Positions 34,026-42,384 of a stretch of DNA of 64,000 nucleotides are shown in pieces. This DNA comes from Balneolaceae bacterium (lineage in GTDB: Bacteria; Bacteroidota; Rhodothermia; Balneolales; Balneolaceae). The position numbers and the translations under genes are program-made. Location of the stretch: the NCBI GenBank assembly GCA_006969905.1, contig CP030887.1:744001-808000 (forward strand), given 5' to 3'. A model generated the notes under the pieces. That model was not told where the DNA came from. It was given only the letters and a program-made list of their open reading frames with translations, and did no database searches. Within the stretch, counting starts at the first letter, position 1. The number at the start of each line of letters is the position of its first letter.

Positions 34026-35654
34026 ATGAACGACTATCTCCAGAAAATTATATCCAAGTCTCTGCAGCAATTTGAATTGGATGCCCTCCCTGAAATCCAG
34101 ACGGAAGCCCCAAAAATAGCCAGTCATGGTGATGCTTCCACTAATATCGCAATGATGCTTGCGAAGCCTTTGAAAAATAACCCTCGTGCTATAGCTCAAT
34201 TAATAATAGATGGTTTGAACTATGATGAGAAGAAAATCTCAGCAGTGGAAATAGCTGGGCCAGGGTTTATAAACTTTCGTTTTGCAGAAGATTATTTATT
34301 CGATGAGCTGGCAGGGATTCTCAAATCTGGTGAATCTTATGGTAAAACGGATTCTTTGTCAGGCAATAAAGTATTGGTTGAGTTTGTAAGCGCCAATCCA
34401 ACCGGGCCTCTTACCGTTGGGCATGGCCGCAATGCCGTTTTGGGAGATACTGTAGCAAGGCTTTTGGAGTGGACAGGCGCTGATGTAACCCGCGAATATT
34501 ATTTCAATGATGCCGGCAGGCAAATGAGAGTACTTGGGCAAAGTGTTCAGGCGCGTTACCTGGAGCAGTTGGGAAAAGACTCTGAATTCCCTGAAGGCGG
34601 ATATGAAGGAGAATACATTAAAAATATTGCTGCTGACCTTATCAGGGAAAAAGGAGATGCATTGGCTAAATCTGATGACTGGGTCCCTTTTAAAGAAAAA
34701 GCCGAAGAAGCCATTTTTGCCGATATAAGCCATACGTTGGAACGCATGAAAATTAATATGGACTCCTATTTTAACGAGCACAGTTTATATGAAGATGGAT
34801 CCATTGAACAAACGATAAGCAAATTAAGAAAACTCGACCTTGCTTATGATGCGGATGGTGCCACCTGGTTCAGAACAACACAATTTGGAAAAGAAAAAGA
34901 TACAGTACTGATAAAAAGTACCGGAGAGCCTACGTATCGTTTACCCGATATTGCCTACCACGCAAATAAACTGGACAGGGGCTTCGATTTATGTATAGAC
35001 ATTTTCGGAGCCGATCACATTGCGACCTACCCTGATGTGCTTTCAGGGATTGAGTCGTTGGGATATGACAAGTCAAAAATTGATGTGGTTGTTTACCAAT
35101 TCGTTACCATTGTAAAAGATGGGCAGCCTTTTAAAATGAGCACCCGAAAAGCGAATTTCGTTACCCTTGATGAGTTAATGGATGAAGTTGGCTCGGATGT
35201 TACCCGGTTCTTCTTTTTGATGCGTTCCCCGAACACTCACCTGGAATTTGATATTGCACAGGCAAAAGAGGCCGGGGAAAAAAATCCTGTTTTCTACCTC
35301 CAATATGCTCATGCACGTATTTCGAGTATTTTACGGAAAACTGAAGAGGCTTATTCTTTCAAGAAGGAACCAAAATTACAATTACTTGAGCATTCCGCTG
35401 AAAAATCGCTAATTAAAACCTTGCTTCGTTTCCCGGAATTCATCCAAAGCGCTGCTGAATCCAGGGAGCCTCATCGATTAATCAATTATTTAAATGATGT
35501 TGCATCTGCATTCACCACATTTTATCATGACTGCAGAATCATAGGGGTTGAAAATGACCTTGCACAAGCCCGCATTCAACTGGCCAAAGCAACAGCTAGG
35601 GTTCTGAAAAATGGGCTTACTATCCTGGGCATATCAGCGCCTGAAAAAATGTAA
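34026..35654 (+). CDS. argS: Arginyl-tRNA synthetase
   Basis: This 542-residue class I synthetase charges tRNA-Arg. The N-terminal ~100 residues form the Add1 domain. VEFVSANPTGPLTVGHGRNAVLGD contains the HIGH motif as VGHGRN, and FKMSTRKANFVTLDEL contains the KMSK-like loop. The C-terminal DALR anticodon-binding domain ends the protein (INYLNDVASAFTTFYHDC; ILGISAPEKM). Length is normal. The lipoprotein gene that follows begins 8 nt after the stop codon and is probably co-transcribed. Confidence 0.97.
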   Translation: MNDYLQKIISKSLQQFELDALPEIQTEAPKIASHGDASTNIAMMLAKPLKNNPRAIAQLIIDGLNYDEKKISAVEIAGPGFINFRFAEDYLFDELAGILKSGESYGKTDSLSGNKVLVEFVSANPTGPLTVGHGRNAVLGDTVARLLEWTGADVTREYYFNDAGRQMRVLGQSVQARYLEQLGKDSEFPEGGYEGEYIKNIAADLIREKGDALAKSDDWVPFKEKAEEAIFADISHTLERMKINMDSYFNEHSLYEDGSIEQTISKLRKLDLAYDADGATWFRTTQFGKEKDTVLIKSTGEPTYRLPDIAYHANKLDRGFDLCIDIFGADHIATYPDVLSGIESLGYDKSKIDVVVYQFVTIVKDGQPFKMSTRKANFVTLDELMDEVGSDVTRFFFLMRSPNTHLEFDIAQAKEAGEKNPVFYLQYAHARISSILRKTEEAYSFKKEPKLQLLEHSAEKSLIKTLLRFPEFIQSAAESREPHRLINYLNDVASAFTTFYHDCRIIGVENDLAQARIQLAKATARVLKNGLTILGISAPEKM

Positions 35655-35662
35655 TACTGCTT

Positions 35663-36064
35663 ATGAAGTTCTTTGCTTTCTTTTGCGTTGCTACAGCTAT
35701 TACTTTTCTTTCCTCTTGTGGGTCAGAGAAAACCAGTTCTTCCGGCTGCGATGAAACTTACTCCATGGCACGGGAAATGCCGGTAATTCAAGGCGGTATA
35801 GCCTCTATTCAGGATAAGATCAAATACACTCAAGAAGCACGTACTAATCAAATAGAGGGAACTATTGAAGTAAGCTTTGTGGTAAATAAAAAAGGCCGGG
35901 TTTTGGAGCCAAGGGTAACAAAAGGCTTGGGCTACGGACTGGACGAAGAGGCTATCCGGATTATTAAATTGGCACGTTTTAAGCCTGCAAGTCAATCGCC
36001 GGGTGGCGACCCTGTATGTGTTCGTTTTGCTTTACCCATAAATTTTTTGATCCCGAGAGGATAA
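35663..36064 (+). CDS. TonB C-terminal domain lipoprotein
   Basis: This 133-residue protein has a lipobox ending at C19 (FLSSC), so it is a lipoprotein rather than a membrane-helix-anchored TonB. Residues ~45-130 match the TonB C-terminal domain: IEGTIEVSFVVNKKGRVLEPRVTKGLGYGLDEEAIRIIKLARFKPA, then CVRFALPINFLI. It lacks the Pro-rich spanning segment of energy-transducing TonB, so it may instead act as a periplasmic scaffold or partner of outer-membrane transporters. Its stop codon is 5 nt from the stop of the convergent methyltransferase gene. Confidence 0.85.
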   Translation: MKFFAFFCVATAITFLSSCGSEKTSSSGCDETYSMAREMPVIQGGIASIQDKIKYTQEARTNQIEGTIEVSFVVNKKGRVLEPRVTKGLGYGLDEEAIRIIKLARFKPASQSPGGDPVCVRFALPINFLIPRG

Positions 36065-36084
36065 GACTTTTATCCGGGTATCAA
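36047..36084. other. Hairpin spanning two convergent stop codons
   Basis: GATAA (36060-36064) pairs with TTATC (36070-36074) and CCCG (36052-36055) with CGGG (36075-36078); TTGAT and ATCAA can extend it across a one-base bulge. The structure covers both stop codons of the convergent TonB-C and methyltransferase genes. Neither strand shows a U tract after it, so function as a terminator is uncertain. Confidence 0.35.
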
Positions 36085-36876
36085 TCTTGTAAAACAAACG
36101 ATTCCTTTTGCGAGCTGCTCGTCTACTTTAAAGCCTGCTTGTTTAAAGAGCTTATTACTTTCGTCTATTGTCCAAAAATTAATGCCTCCCAATCCAATAG
36201 ACTCTTGTAGTAACCGTCCGTACCATGCATCAGATTTAATGAGATGCATCATAAAAAATACTCCGTCTTCTTTTATTACTCTACGTGCCTCGTAAAGTAC
36301 CTTCAATTCTTCCGTCAATTCATTGAGCGTACCACCCATTACAAGCCCGTCAAAAGTCTTTCCAAAAAAGGGCATGTCTCTGGCATCCGATCGCAGGAAT
36401 ATCAGGTCTGTTTCGTCCGCTTCAGCTTTCATTCTTGCCTCTTCCAGCATTTGGGAAGAAAAGTCCATCGCTACTATATCCGCTTCTTTTTGAGCAGCTT
36501 TTAAAGCTCTGGCATATAATGCCGTTGAGCATCCTATATCCAGGTAAAGCCCGTTCTTTTTAGGTGCAGTCCATTCAATTAACAGTTCGTGCTCCTGCTC
36601 AATGGGAAAATCTTCTCCGGAAAGCAGTGAAAGGGATCGTTTTCGCCATATATCCTCATAGATAGCTGCTGTTATTTTCCAGTGATTAGTGCTTTGTGCA
36701 ATGCTGGTAAATGCAGGCTCTTTGCCAAGTAAATCTATGATGTTGTTTTTTACATCATACTCGTCACCTTCTTGCGAACATAGAACCCCATTAAACGGCT
36801 TATCGAGATTGGATACTTCCGGAGGAATATGGATTCCTGCGCGTTCATTAACTGGTGATTTCAATTCTAAACTCAT
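36070..36876 (-). CDS. Class I SAM-dependent methyltransferase
   Basis: This 268-residue protein has the Rossmann motif I YLDIGCSTALYARAL, motif II VAMDFSSQMLEEA and motif IV region LRSDARDMPFFGKTFDGLVMGGTLNEL, a UbiE/type-11-like methyltransferase pattern. The first ~90 residues are a separate short N-terminal domain with two cysteines' worth of context (NGVLCSQEGDEYDVKNNIIDLLG), similar in layout to the segment preceding the catalytic domain in rRNA guanine methyltransferase RlmA-type enzymes. Its full zinc-binding set is not visible. The substrate cannot be assigned. Confidence 0.85.
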   Translation of the reverse strand: MSLELKSPVNERAGIHIPPEVSNLDKPFNGVLCSQEGDEYDVKNNIIDLLGKEPAFTSIAQSTNHWKITAAIYEDIWRKRSLSLLSGEDFPIEQEHELLIEWTAPKKNGLYLDIGCSTALYARALKAAQKEADIVAMDFSSQMLEEARMKAEADETDLIFLRSDARDMPFFGKTFDGLVMGGTLNELTEELKVLYEARRVIKEDGVFFMMHLIKSDAWYGRLLQESIGLGGINFWTIDESNKLFKQAGFKVDEQLAKGIVCFTRLIPG

Positions 36877-36938
36877 AGAGACAATGTAAAGTTATTTTCG
36901 CTCAGGCCTTACGGGTTGCAGCCTCATGGGTTACACCC

Positions 36939-37727
36939 CTATTTTTGAAGTACAAGCGATACCTGGGCACCTTTATCAACACTTAAAAGCTCTGCTGCAT
37001 TTCCTTTATTAATCCCGATCTCCAACATCCCCGAACTACCTATAAAAGCTACCGGGTCTCCATCTTCCACATCCCCAAAGGTATTTACCATATGGTCAAT
37101 CACTGTATTGCCAACATATATTTTGACTTTTCTGCGGCCCACATGATCTTCAACAAGTTCCTCCGAGATATTCGTGATCAGGTTGCCAAACCTGTCAATA
37201 TGAACCACCCAACCCTGCAAACCATCCTTATCTCCTATAGGTACCGCCCAATGATAGGTCACCAAATCCTTTATTGGATCACCCAGCTCTTTCATCGACT
37301 TTCCGTTTATCAAGTGAGCTGCTACGGGCGCAAAAATATCTCTTCCATGAAAGGTTCTGGACCTCTCCTTTCTCCAATACTTTGGTTTGTTCAGTTTTAT
37401 AGCTTTATAATCAAACTCACTATAAAAAAGAGAGAAAATACCGTTATCAGGGCCTACGAAATACTGATCTTTAATTTTGAGTACAATAGGGTGTCGCTCT
37501 GTTCCTACTCCCGGATCCACCACAACAAGATGGACAGTATTTTTTGGGAACATGAAGGCTGCATTCCGAATTACCCAGGCTCCTGCCATAATATCCTGCG
37601 CAGGGATATCATGTGAAATATCTACCAAACGCACATCAGGAGCCAATCCAAGTATCACCGCTTTCATGGCGCTCACATAATGATCCTGCAGACCAAAGTC
37701 TGATGTGAGGGTGATAACTTGGTTCAT
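36939..37727 (-). CDS. SAM hydrolase (SAM hydroxide adenosyltransferase, DUF62)
   Basis: This 262-residue protein belongs to the family that includes bacterial fluorinase/chlorinase. ITLTSDFGLQDHYVSAMK at 5-22 and DISHDIPAQDI at 36-46 are family hallmarks. Residues D71 (VVDPGVG), R78 and H127 (FHGRD) match the Asp-Arg-His set of the water-using enzymes, which hydrolyse SAM to adenosine and methionine. It should not be called a halogenase from sequence alone. Its start codon overlaps the dnaN stop codon by one base (TAATG), implying translational coupling to the replication clamp gene; the reason is not apparent. Confidence 0.9.
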   Translation of the reverse strand: MNQVITLTSDFGLQDHYVSAMKAVILGLAPDVRLVDISHDIPAQDIMAGAWVIRNAAFMFPKNTVHLVVVDPGVGTERHPIVLKIKDQYFVGPDNGIFSLFYSEFDYKAIKLNKPKYWRKERSRTFHGRDIFAPVAAHLINGKSMKELGDPIKDLVTYHWAVPIGDKDGLQGWVVHIDRFGNLITNISEELVEDHVGRRKVKIYVGNTVIDHMVNTFGDVEDGDPVAFIGSSGMLEIGINKGNAAELLSVDKGAQVSLVLQK

Positions 37728-38842
37728 TAAGAATAGCTGTTCAGCATCACCGGCATCACTACCATAAGGATATCTTCACTTTCATCCTTCTCAGATGGCC
37801 GGACAATACCCGCCCGGTTAGGTGAAGAAAACTCAAAACTTACCTCATCGCCATCAATATTGCTGATTACATCCCCCAGGTACTTGGCATTAAACCCGAT
37901 TTCCAATCCTTCACTTGAGTAATCGCATTCTATCGTTTCTTTTGCCTCGCTGCTCATGTCCAGGTCTTCTGCCCTTATTGTAAGCTTATCCTTTTCCAGT
38001 TGAAGGCGGATTTGGCGGGTCGTAGAACTTGAAAATACCGCCACACGGCGAACGGTTGCAATCATCTGCTCTCTGGAGATCGTTAAAAACTTGTCATTAT
38101 CCCTTGGTATTACTGAATCGTAGTTTGGATACTGCTCGTTAATAAGGCGTGTTATTACAATGTTATTACCACTTTTAAAGCGAGCGTGATCGTTAGTAAC
38201 AGTTACTTCACAACTTTCTGCATGAGAAGTTTTCTGGATCAGGCTAAGTGCTTTATCAGGAACAATAAACTCTATATCGTTACTTGCCTTAATATCACGA
38301 TTAGTATACTCGACAAGACGATAACCATCAGTAGCTACAAATTTGCTCTCATCAGTACCCATCTTAAAATATACCCCCATCATTGCAGGACGAAGATCAT
38401 CACTGGATACGGCAAAAAGAGTTTTGTTGATGGCTTTACTAAGAGCCTCAGTTGAGGCCTTAATTTCTGTGCCATCTTCAAGTGAGGGCACCTCCGGAAA
38501 CTCATCTGCATCATCCCCTACCAGCTTATAAGTACCTTTGTCTGTTCGGAAGTTGATATTCTTCCGCTCATCAACATCAAAGAAAACAGGGATATTGGGA
38601 AGTTGACGAAGTGTCTCAAGTAATCTTCTTGCAGGGATAGCAACCGCACCTTCTTCCTCAATTTCAGCTTCGATATACTCGATGATAGAAATCTCGAGGT
38701 CCGTCGCCGTCAATTTGAGTTTTCCCTCTTCACTTTGGAACAAAATGGTTTCCAGAATGGGTAAAGTGGCTTTTGAAGGTACGGCGCCTATTACAGCAGA
38801 GAGGCCTTTGTTGAGTTCGCTACTTGATACAGAAAATTTCAT
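37727..38842 (-). CDS. dnaN: DNA polymerase III beta subunit (sliding clamp)
   Basis: The product, about 371 residues, is the ring-shaped processivity clamp. MKFSVSSSELNKGLSAVIGAVPSKATLPILETILF opens domain 1; FAVSSDDLRPAMMGVYFK and the closing MVVMPVMLN (the conserved MP-M/L peptide-binding tail) are standard. I chose ATG 38842 because the family starts MKF; an in-frame ATG ten codons upstream is not supported. Unlike the classical order, dnaA and recF are not next to it; it is coupled to the SAM hydrolase gene. A DnaA-box-like TTGTCCACA (minus strand) lies 22-30 nt upstream. Confidence 0.97.
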   Translation of the reverse strand: MKFSVSSSELNKGLSAVIGAVPSKATLPILETILFQSEEGKLKLTATDLEISIIEYIEAEIEEEGAVAIPARRLLETLRQLPNIPVFFDVDERKNINFRTDKGTYKLVGDDADEFPEVPSLEDGTEIKASTEALSKAINKTLFAVSSDDLRPAMMGVYFKMGTDESKFVATDGYRLVEYTNRDIKASNDIEFIVPDKALSLIQKTSHAESCEVTVTNDHARFKSGNNIVITRLINEQYPNYDSVIPRDNDKFLTISREQMIATVRRVAVFSSSTTRQIRLQLEKDKLTIRAEDLDMSSEAKETIECDYSSEGLEIGFNAKYLGDVISNIDGDEVSFEFSSPNRAGIVRPSEKDESEDILMVVMPVMLNSYS

Positions 38843-38863
38843 GAATACAGTAAATTGAGTTAA

Positions 38864-38872
38864 TGTGGACAA
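38864..38872 (-). promoter_or_regulatory. DnaA-box-like sequence upstream of dnaN
   Basis: TTGTCCACA on the minus strand differs at one position from the consensus TTATCCACA and lies 22-30 nt upstream of the dnaN start. A single near-match is weak evidence for DnaA control of dnaN. Confidence 0.25.
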
Positions 38873-39034
38873 TTTTCACCCCGGTATTGCCCTTTCAAAA
38901 TTGTGTGCTTATACTAAGAAATACTTGTTCTCTCTGCAACAAGTTGGAAAGCAAAAATCCTTTCAAATAACACCTTATCAATATCGTTAAAGCGCTACTG
39001 TAAAATTCAGCAATAATAATTGATTGCAAACTTA

Positions 39035-40105
39035 ATGAAACGACTGCTCGTAGCGCTGTTTATTTTTTTTACGATGTCTTTGTCTGCACAGGCTCAGTCT
39101 GCCCTGGCTAAATACGGAAATGATTTTTTAAGTACAGGGGCAGGGGCACGGGCTTTGGGAATGGGTGGTGCTCATGCAGCTTTAGCCAGTGATGTAACTG
39201 CCGGTTATTGGAATGTAGCAGGTCTTGCTTCTATAGAGTCTCCCCAGCTTATTTACATGCATTCCGAGCGTTTTGATGGGATTGTAGGTTATGATTACGG
39301 AGCAGTTGCATTACCGCTTGAATCAAAAGGTGCTGTTTTTTCAATTAGCTTCTTTCGCCAGGGAGTAGACAATATTGCGAACACACTGAATGCCTGGGAT
39401 GCTGAAAGAAATGCACCCCGTGAAAACCCGGAAGCTTTTATTACCCGATTCAGCGCTGCTGACATGGCGCTGTTCTTCTCCTTTGCAAAAAAGAAGAGCG
39501 AAACACTGTATTACGGTGCTTCAGCAAAAATCATCCACCAGCGCTTGGGGCCTTTTGCAACTGCCTGGGGGTACAGTTTTGATGTAGGTGCACAGTTAAA
39601 GCACGATATTGCTGATATTGGAATCTCTGTAAGGGATATCACTACCATGCAAAAGATGTGGGAAGTTGATGAATCGGAATTTGAGGGTTTCCAGGAAGCA
39701 TTTGGTGATTCTATCCCTTCGGGACAAAATGAATATGTACTTCCTTCGATCCGTATTGGGGCTTCACGAAACTTTGATTTTCAGGACTTTGTATTGACCA
39801 CTGCTTTAGATACTGATTTCCTCTTCGAAAATCGTCAGGCATATTACCTCAATATAGGTTCTATGAGTGTTGAGCCTCATGTGGGAGCTGAGCTTTCCTA
39901 TAGAGATGTGATTAGTTTCAGAACCGGACTGAATGATTTCATAACTGACCCCATAAGTGGATTTTCGGTTGCCCCTACTCTTGGCCTGGGTTTGAAGCTT
40001 AAGAGTGTAATTCTTGATTATGGCTTTGCCAGTTTTGCCGGGGTAACCAGTAACCTGGGCTATACACATCGTATTTCTTTACAATACAACTTCGCTAAAC
40101 GATAA
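39035..40105 (+). CDS. PorV/PorQ-type outer-membrane beta-barrel protein
   Basis: A signal peptide (LLVALFIFFTMSLSAQA) is followed by the PorV/PorQ family pattern: FLSTGAGARALGMGGAHAALASDVTAGYWNVAGLASIESPQLIYMHSERFDG. Amphipathic strands continue to a terminal LGYTHRISLQYNF strand with C-terminal aromatic. PorV is an outer-membrane component of the type IX secretion system, but single paralogues of this family are common and do not prove a functional T9SS; no other Por genes are in the window. ATG 39035 directly precedes the signal peptide; a TTG at 39020 would add five residues. Confidence 0.85.
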   Translation: MKRLLVALFIFFTMSLSAQAQSALAKYGNDFLSTGAGARALGMGGAHAALASDVTAGYWNVAGLASIESPQLIYMHSERFDGIVGYDYGAVALPLESKGAVFSISFFRQGVDNIANTLNAWDAERNAPRENPEAFITRFSAADMALFFSFAKKKSETLYYGASAKIIHQRLGPFATAWGYSFDVGAQLKHDIADIGISVRDITTMQKMWEVDESEFEGFQEAFGDSIPSGQNEYVLPSIRIGASRNFDFQDFVLTTALDTDFLFENRQAYYLNIGSMSVEPHVGAELSYRDVISFRTGLNDFITDPISGFSVAPTLGLGLKLKSVILDYGFASFAGVTSNLGYTHRISLQYNFAKR

Positions 40106-40147
40106 TTCTTACTATTTTACAGCGCATTCTAATCTAATCGCTCAATT

Positions 40148-41074
40148 TTGAGAATTATCCTTCTTGGCCCTACTGCTTCTGGTAAAACCGAGCTTTCTTT
40201 ACTGATTGCAGAAGACTTGGATATTCCCATCATCTCTGTTGATTCCCGTCAATGTTACAAGCATGTTGATATAGGAACAGCTAAACCTTCTAAAGCTGAG
40301 CTGAAAAAGATTCAGCACTATAATATTTCAAATCTCGACTTAGATGAGCCTGATTCAGTGCAAGCATTCTCAGAGCGTGTTGAAAGCTGGGAGAAAGATA
40401 TACTAAAAGATCATCCCCACTCTTTTTTTGTTGGGGGGAGCACTCTTCACCTGCAAAGCCTGATCCAACCTGTTGAAGACCTCCCTTCAGCAAATGCTAA
40501 AAATGTTTCCCTGTTAAATCGACAAGCTGAGACAGAAGGAATCGAGCCTCTTTACAAAAAGCTTAAAGAAGCAGACCCTGACTACACCCTAAGAATGGAT
40601 GGCATGAACCGCCAACGGATTATCCGCGCCCTGGATGTATGGATGCAGACAGGAAGGCCTTTCAGTTCCTTTCACTCCGGATTAACTATCAAACCGGACG
40701 AAAATATAATCGTTTTTGGTATAACCCGGAGCCGTGAGGCTTTGTATAAACGCATCAATCATAGAGTTGATAAAATGATTGAATCTGGGTTAGTGGATGA
40801 AACTAAGAGTATTCTGGAAATGGGATACTCTAAACAAACCCAGGCATTAAATGCTGTGGGTTATCGCGAGATCATAAATTATTTGGAAAAAGTTTATGAT
40901 CTCAATACAGCGATTTCAAAAATCAAAACCCAAAGCCGCAGATACGCTAAAAGGCAATTTACCTGGTTCAAACGCTGGGAATTTATTGAGTGGTTGGATG
41001 CCGACTCCAAAAATCCTGAAGAACTCAAAGAAATCATACTTTCCGGTTTAGCAGCTAAGCTTGATAAACATTAA
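40148..41074 (+). CDS. miaA: tRNA dimethylallyltransferase
   Basis: This 308-residue enzyme adds a dimethylallyl group to A37 of tRNAs reading UNN codons. The P-loop GPTASGKTE lies at 7-15, followed by ISVDSRQCYKHVDIGTAKP (the substrate-binding D-S-R-Q and DIGTAKP motifs), SFFVGGSTLHLQSL, and DGMNRQRIIRALDVWMQTG; the C-terminal QSRRYAKRQFTWFKR closes the tRNA-binding region. The start is a TTG at 40148, required because the P-loop begins only a few residues later and no ATG is suitably placed. Confidence 0.95.
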   Translation: MRIILLGPTASGKTELSLLIAEDLDIPIISVDSRQCYKHVDIGTAKPSKAELKKIQHYNISNLDLDEPDSVQAFSERVESWEKDILKDHPHSFFVGGSTLHLQSLIQPVEDLPSANAKNVSLLNRQAETEGIEPLYKKLKEADPDYTLRMDGMNRQRIIRALDVWMQTGRPFSSFHSGLTIKPDENIIVFGITRSREALYKRINHRVDKMIESGLVDETKSILEMGYSKQTQALNAVGYREIINYLEKVYDLNTAISKIKTQSRRYAKRQFTWFKRWEFIEWLDADSKNPEELKEIILSGLAAKLDKH

Positions 41075-41103
41075 CTTTGGCCTTCATCAAAACCCGCTCA
41101 ATT

Positions 41104-41349
41104 ATGTACAAAGCAAAAGTAAATGTTACCCTTCGTCCTTCTATTCTTGACCCTAAGGGAAAGGCTGCTCATCATGCCCTTCAAAATTTAGGATTGAATG
41201 AAGTACAACAGGTTCGTATTGGTAAATTTATAGAACTGGATGTTGAAGCAGATAGTAAAGAATCGGCTACTGAAATTGTAGAGGCTGCTTGCAGTAAGCT
41301 ACTGGCTAATGAAGTCATGGAAGATTTTGATATCACGTTTGATGACTAA
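41104..41349 (+). CDS. purS: Phosphoribosylformylglycinamidine synthase subunit PurS
   Basis: This small subunit (81 residues) of the three-part FGAM synthase (PurS-PurL-PurQ) helps hold the complex for ammonia channelling in purine synthesis. MYKAKVNVTLRPSILDPKGKAAHHALQNLG and VQQVRIGKFIELDVE are typical of PurS. ATG 41104 matches the family start; an earlier start would add nine residues. The stop overlaps the clpS start (TAATG), and purQ follows clpS. The catalytic PurL subunit is not in the window. Confidence 0.93.
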   Translation: MYKAKVNVTLRPSILDPKGKAAHHALQNLGLNEVQQVRIGKFIELDVEADSKESATEIVEAACSKLLANEVMEDFDITFDD

Positions 41350-41666
41350 TGAGCAATGTAGCTCTACATACTATTCATTCGGCACATGTCGATGTTAAAG
41401 AGCTTACTGAAACGGAAGAGCAGGTTGAGGAAAAAATTGAACATCCCTGGCGCCTTTTCCTGTTTGATGATGACATTCATACTTTTGACGAAGTGATTGA
41501 ACAACTGATGAAAGCAACCGGCTGTTCGTACAGCCATGCACAAGAAACCACATTAAAAGTACACCAGGAAGGTAAGGCGGTAGTCCATGAGGGCGAGTTC
41601 CTTGAGTGTCTTAAAATAGAAAATGTTTTAAAAGAAATTCAATTAGTTACTGAAATAAGAGGATAA
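41349..41666 (+). CDS. clpS: ATP-dependent Clp protease adaptor ClpS
   Basis: This 105-residue N-recognin delivers N-degron proteins to ClpAP/ClpCP. PWRLFLFDDDIHTFDEVIEQLMKATGCS, HAQETTLKVHQEGKAVVHEGEF and the C-terminal LKIENVLKEIQL match the ClpS fold, with the aspartates of FDDDIHTFDEV near the N-degron pocket. The first ~30 residues are an acidic extension. The gene sits between purS and purQ, overlapping purS by one nucleotide and ending 1 nt before purQ, and shares an operon with purine genes rather than with a Clp ATPase. Confidence 0.93.
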   Translation: MSNVALHTIHSAHVDVKELTETEEQVEEKIEHPWRLFLFDDDIHTFDEVIEQLMKATGCSYSHAQETTLKVHQEGKAVVHEGEFLECLKIENVLKEIQLVTEIRG

Positions 41667-41667
41667 A

Positions 41668-42366
41668 GTGGCAACATTTGGTGTAATAGTATTCCCCGGC
41701 TCTAACTGCGATCATGATGCATATCATGCAATGAAACATGTAATGAATTGTGATGTGAAATTCCTTTGGCATAAGGATACCGATCTTTCAGGTGTTGATT
41801 TTTTAATTGTTCCGGGAGGTTTTTCTTATGGTGATTATCTGCGCTCAGGAGCCATTGCCAGATTTTCTCCTATTATGCAGGAAGTAACTAAGTTTGCCAA
41901 CAATGGCGGCCCGGTAATGGGCATTTGCAATGGCTTTCAGATTTTGTTGGAAGCCCATCTGATTCCCGGCGCAATGATGCATAATCAGCACCTGCGCCAT
42001 GTTTGTAAAGACATTTATATGCGCTGTGAAACCTCCGATTCTTTGTTTACTGGCTCTCTCACAAAAGGGCAGGTTTTTCGGGTTCCGGTATCTCACGGTG
42101 AGGGCAACTATCATATAAGCGATGATGGATTAAAAGCCCTTCAGGATAAGAACCAAATTCTGTTCCGTTATTGCGATGAGGAAGGAATCCTTTCAGAAGA
42201 ATCCAATTTTAATGGATCCATCAATCATATAGCCGGAATCACAAATGACGGGCGGAATGTATTAGGTTTAATGCCGCATCCTGAACGCGCCATGGAAAGC
42301 ATTCTGGGTTCTGAAGATGGAAAACCTATTTTTGAATCTATTCTTAATTCCTTATCCGTTGCATAA
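41668..42366 (+). CDS. purQ: Phosphoribosylformylglycinamidine synthase subunit PurQ
   Basis: This 232-residue class I glutamine amidotransferase supplies ammonia to PurL. The nucleophile C87 is in GICNGFQIL, the oxyanion strand is FLIVPGGFSYGDYLRSGAIA, and the His-Glu of the catalytic triad are in GLMPHPERAMES near residue 210. The start is GTG at 41668, one nucleotide after the clpS stop codon, with a Shine-Dalgarno-like AGAGGA within the clpS 3' end. This fits coupled translation. Confidence 0.95.
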   Translation: MATFGVIVFPGSNCDHDAYHAMKHVMNCDVKFLWHKDTDLSGVDFLIVPGGFSYGDYLRSGAIARFSPIMQEVTKFANNGGPVMGICNGFQILLEAHLIPGAMMHNQHLRHVCKDIYMRCETSDSLFTGSLTKGQVFRVPVSHGEGNYHISDDGLKALQDKNQILFRYCDEEGILSEESNFNGSINHIAGITNDGRNVLGLMPHPERAMESILGSEDGKPIFESILNSLSVA

Positions 42367-42384
42367 TATTTGCTACCTTGTTGA

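Noticed and set aside
36939-37727. Possible fluorinase or chlorinase
   Set aside because: D71, R78 and H127 fit the SAM-hydrolysing DUF62 subfamily, so a halogenase call is not justified.
37727-39034. Canonical oriC next to dnaN
   Set aside because: dnaA, recF and gyrB are absent and only one near-match DnaA box exists, so a dnaA-dnaN type origin is not supported here.
39035-40105. Evidence for a type IX secretion system
   Set aside because: Only one PorV/PorQ-like barrel is present and no other Por or Spr genes are in the window.
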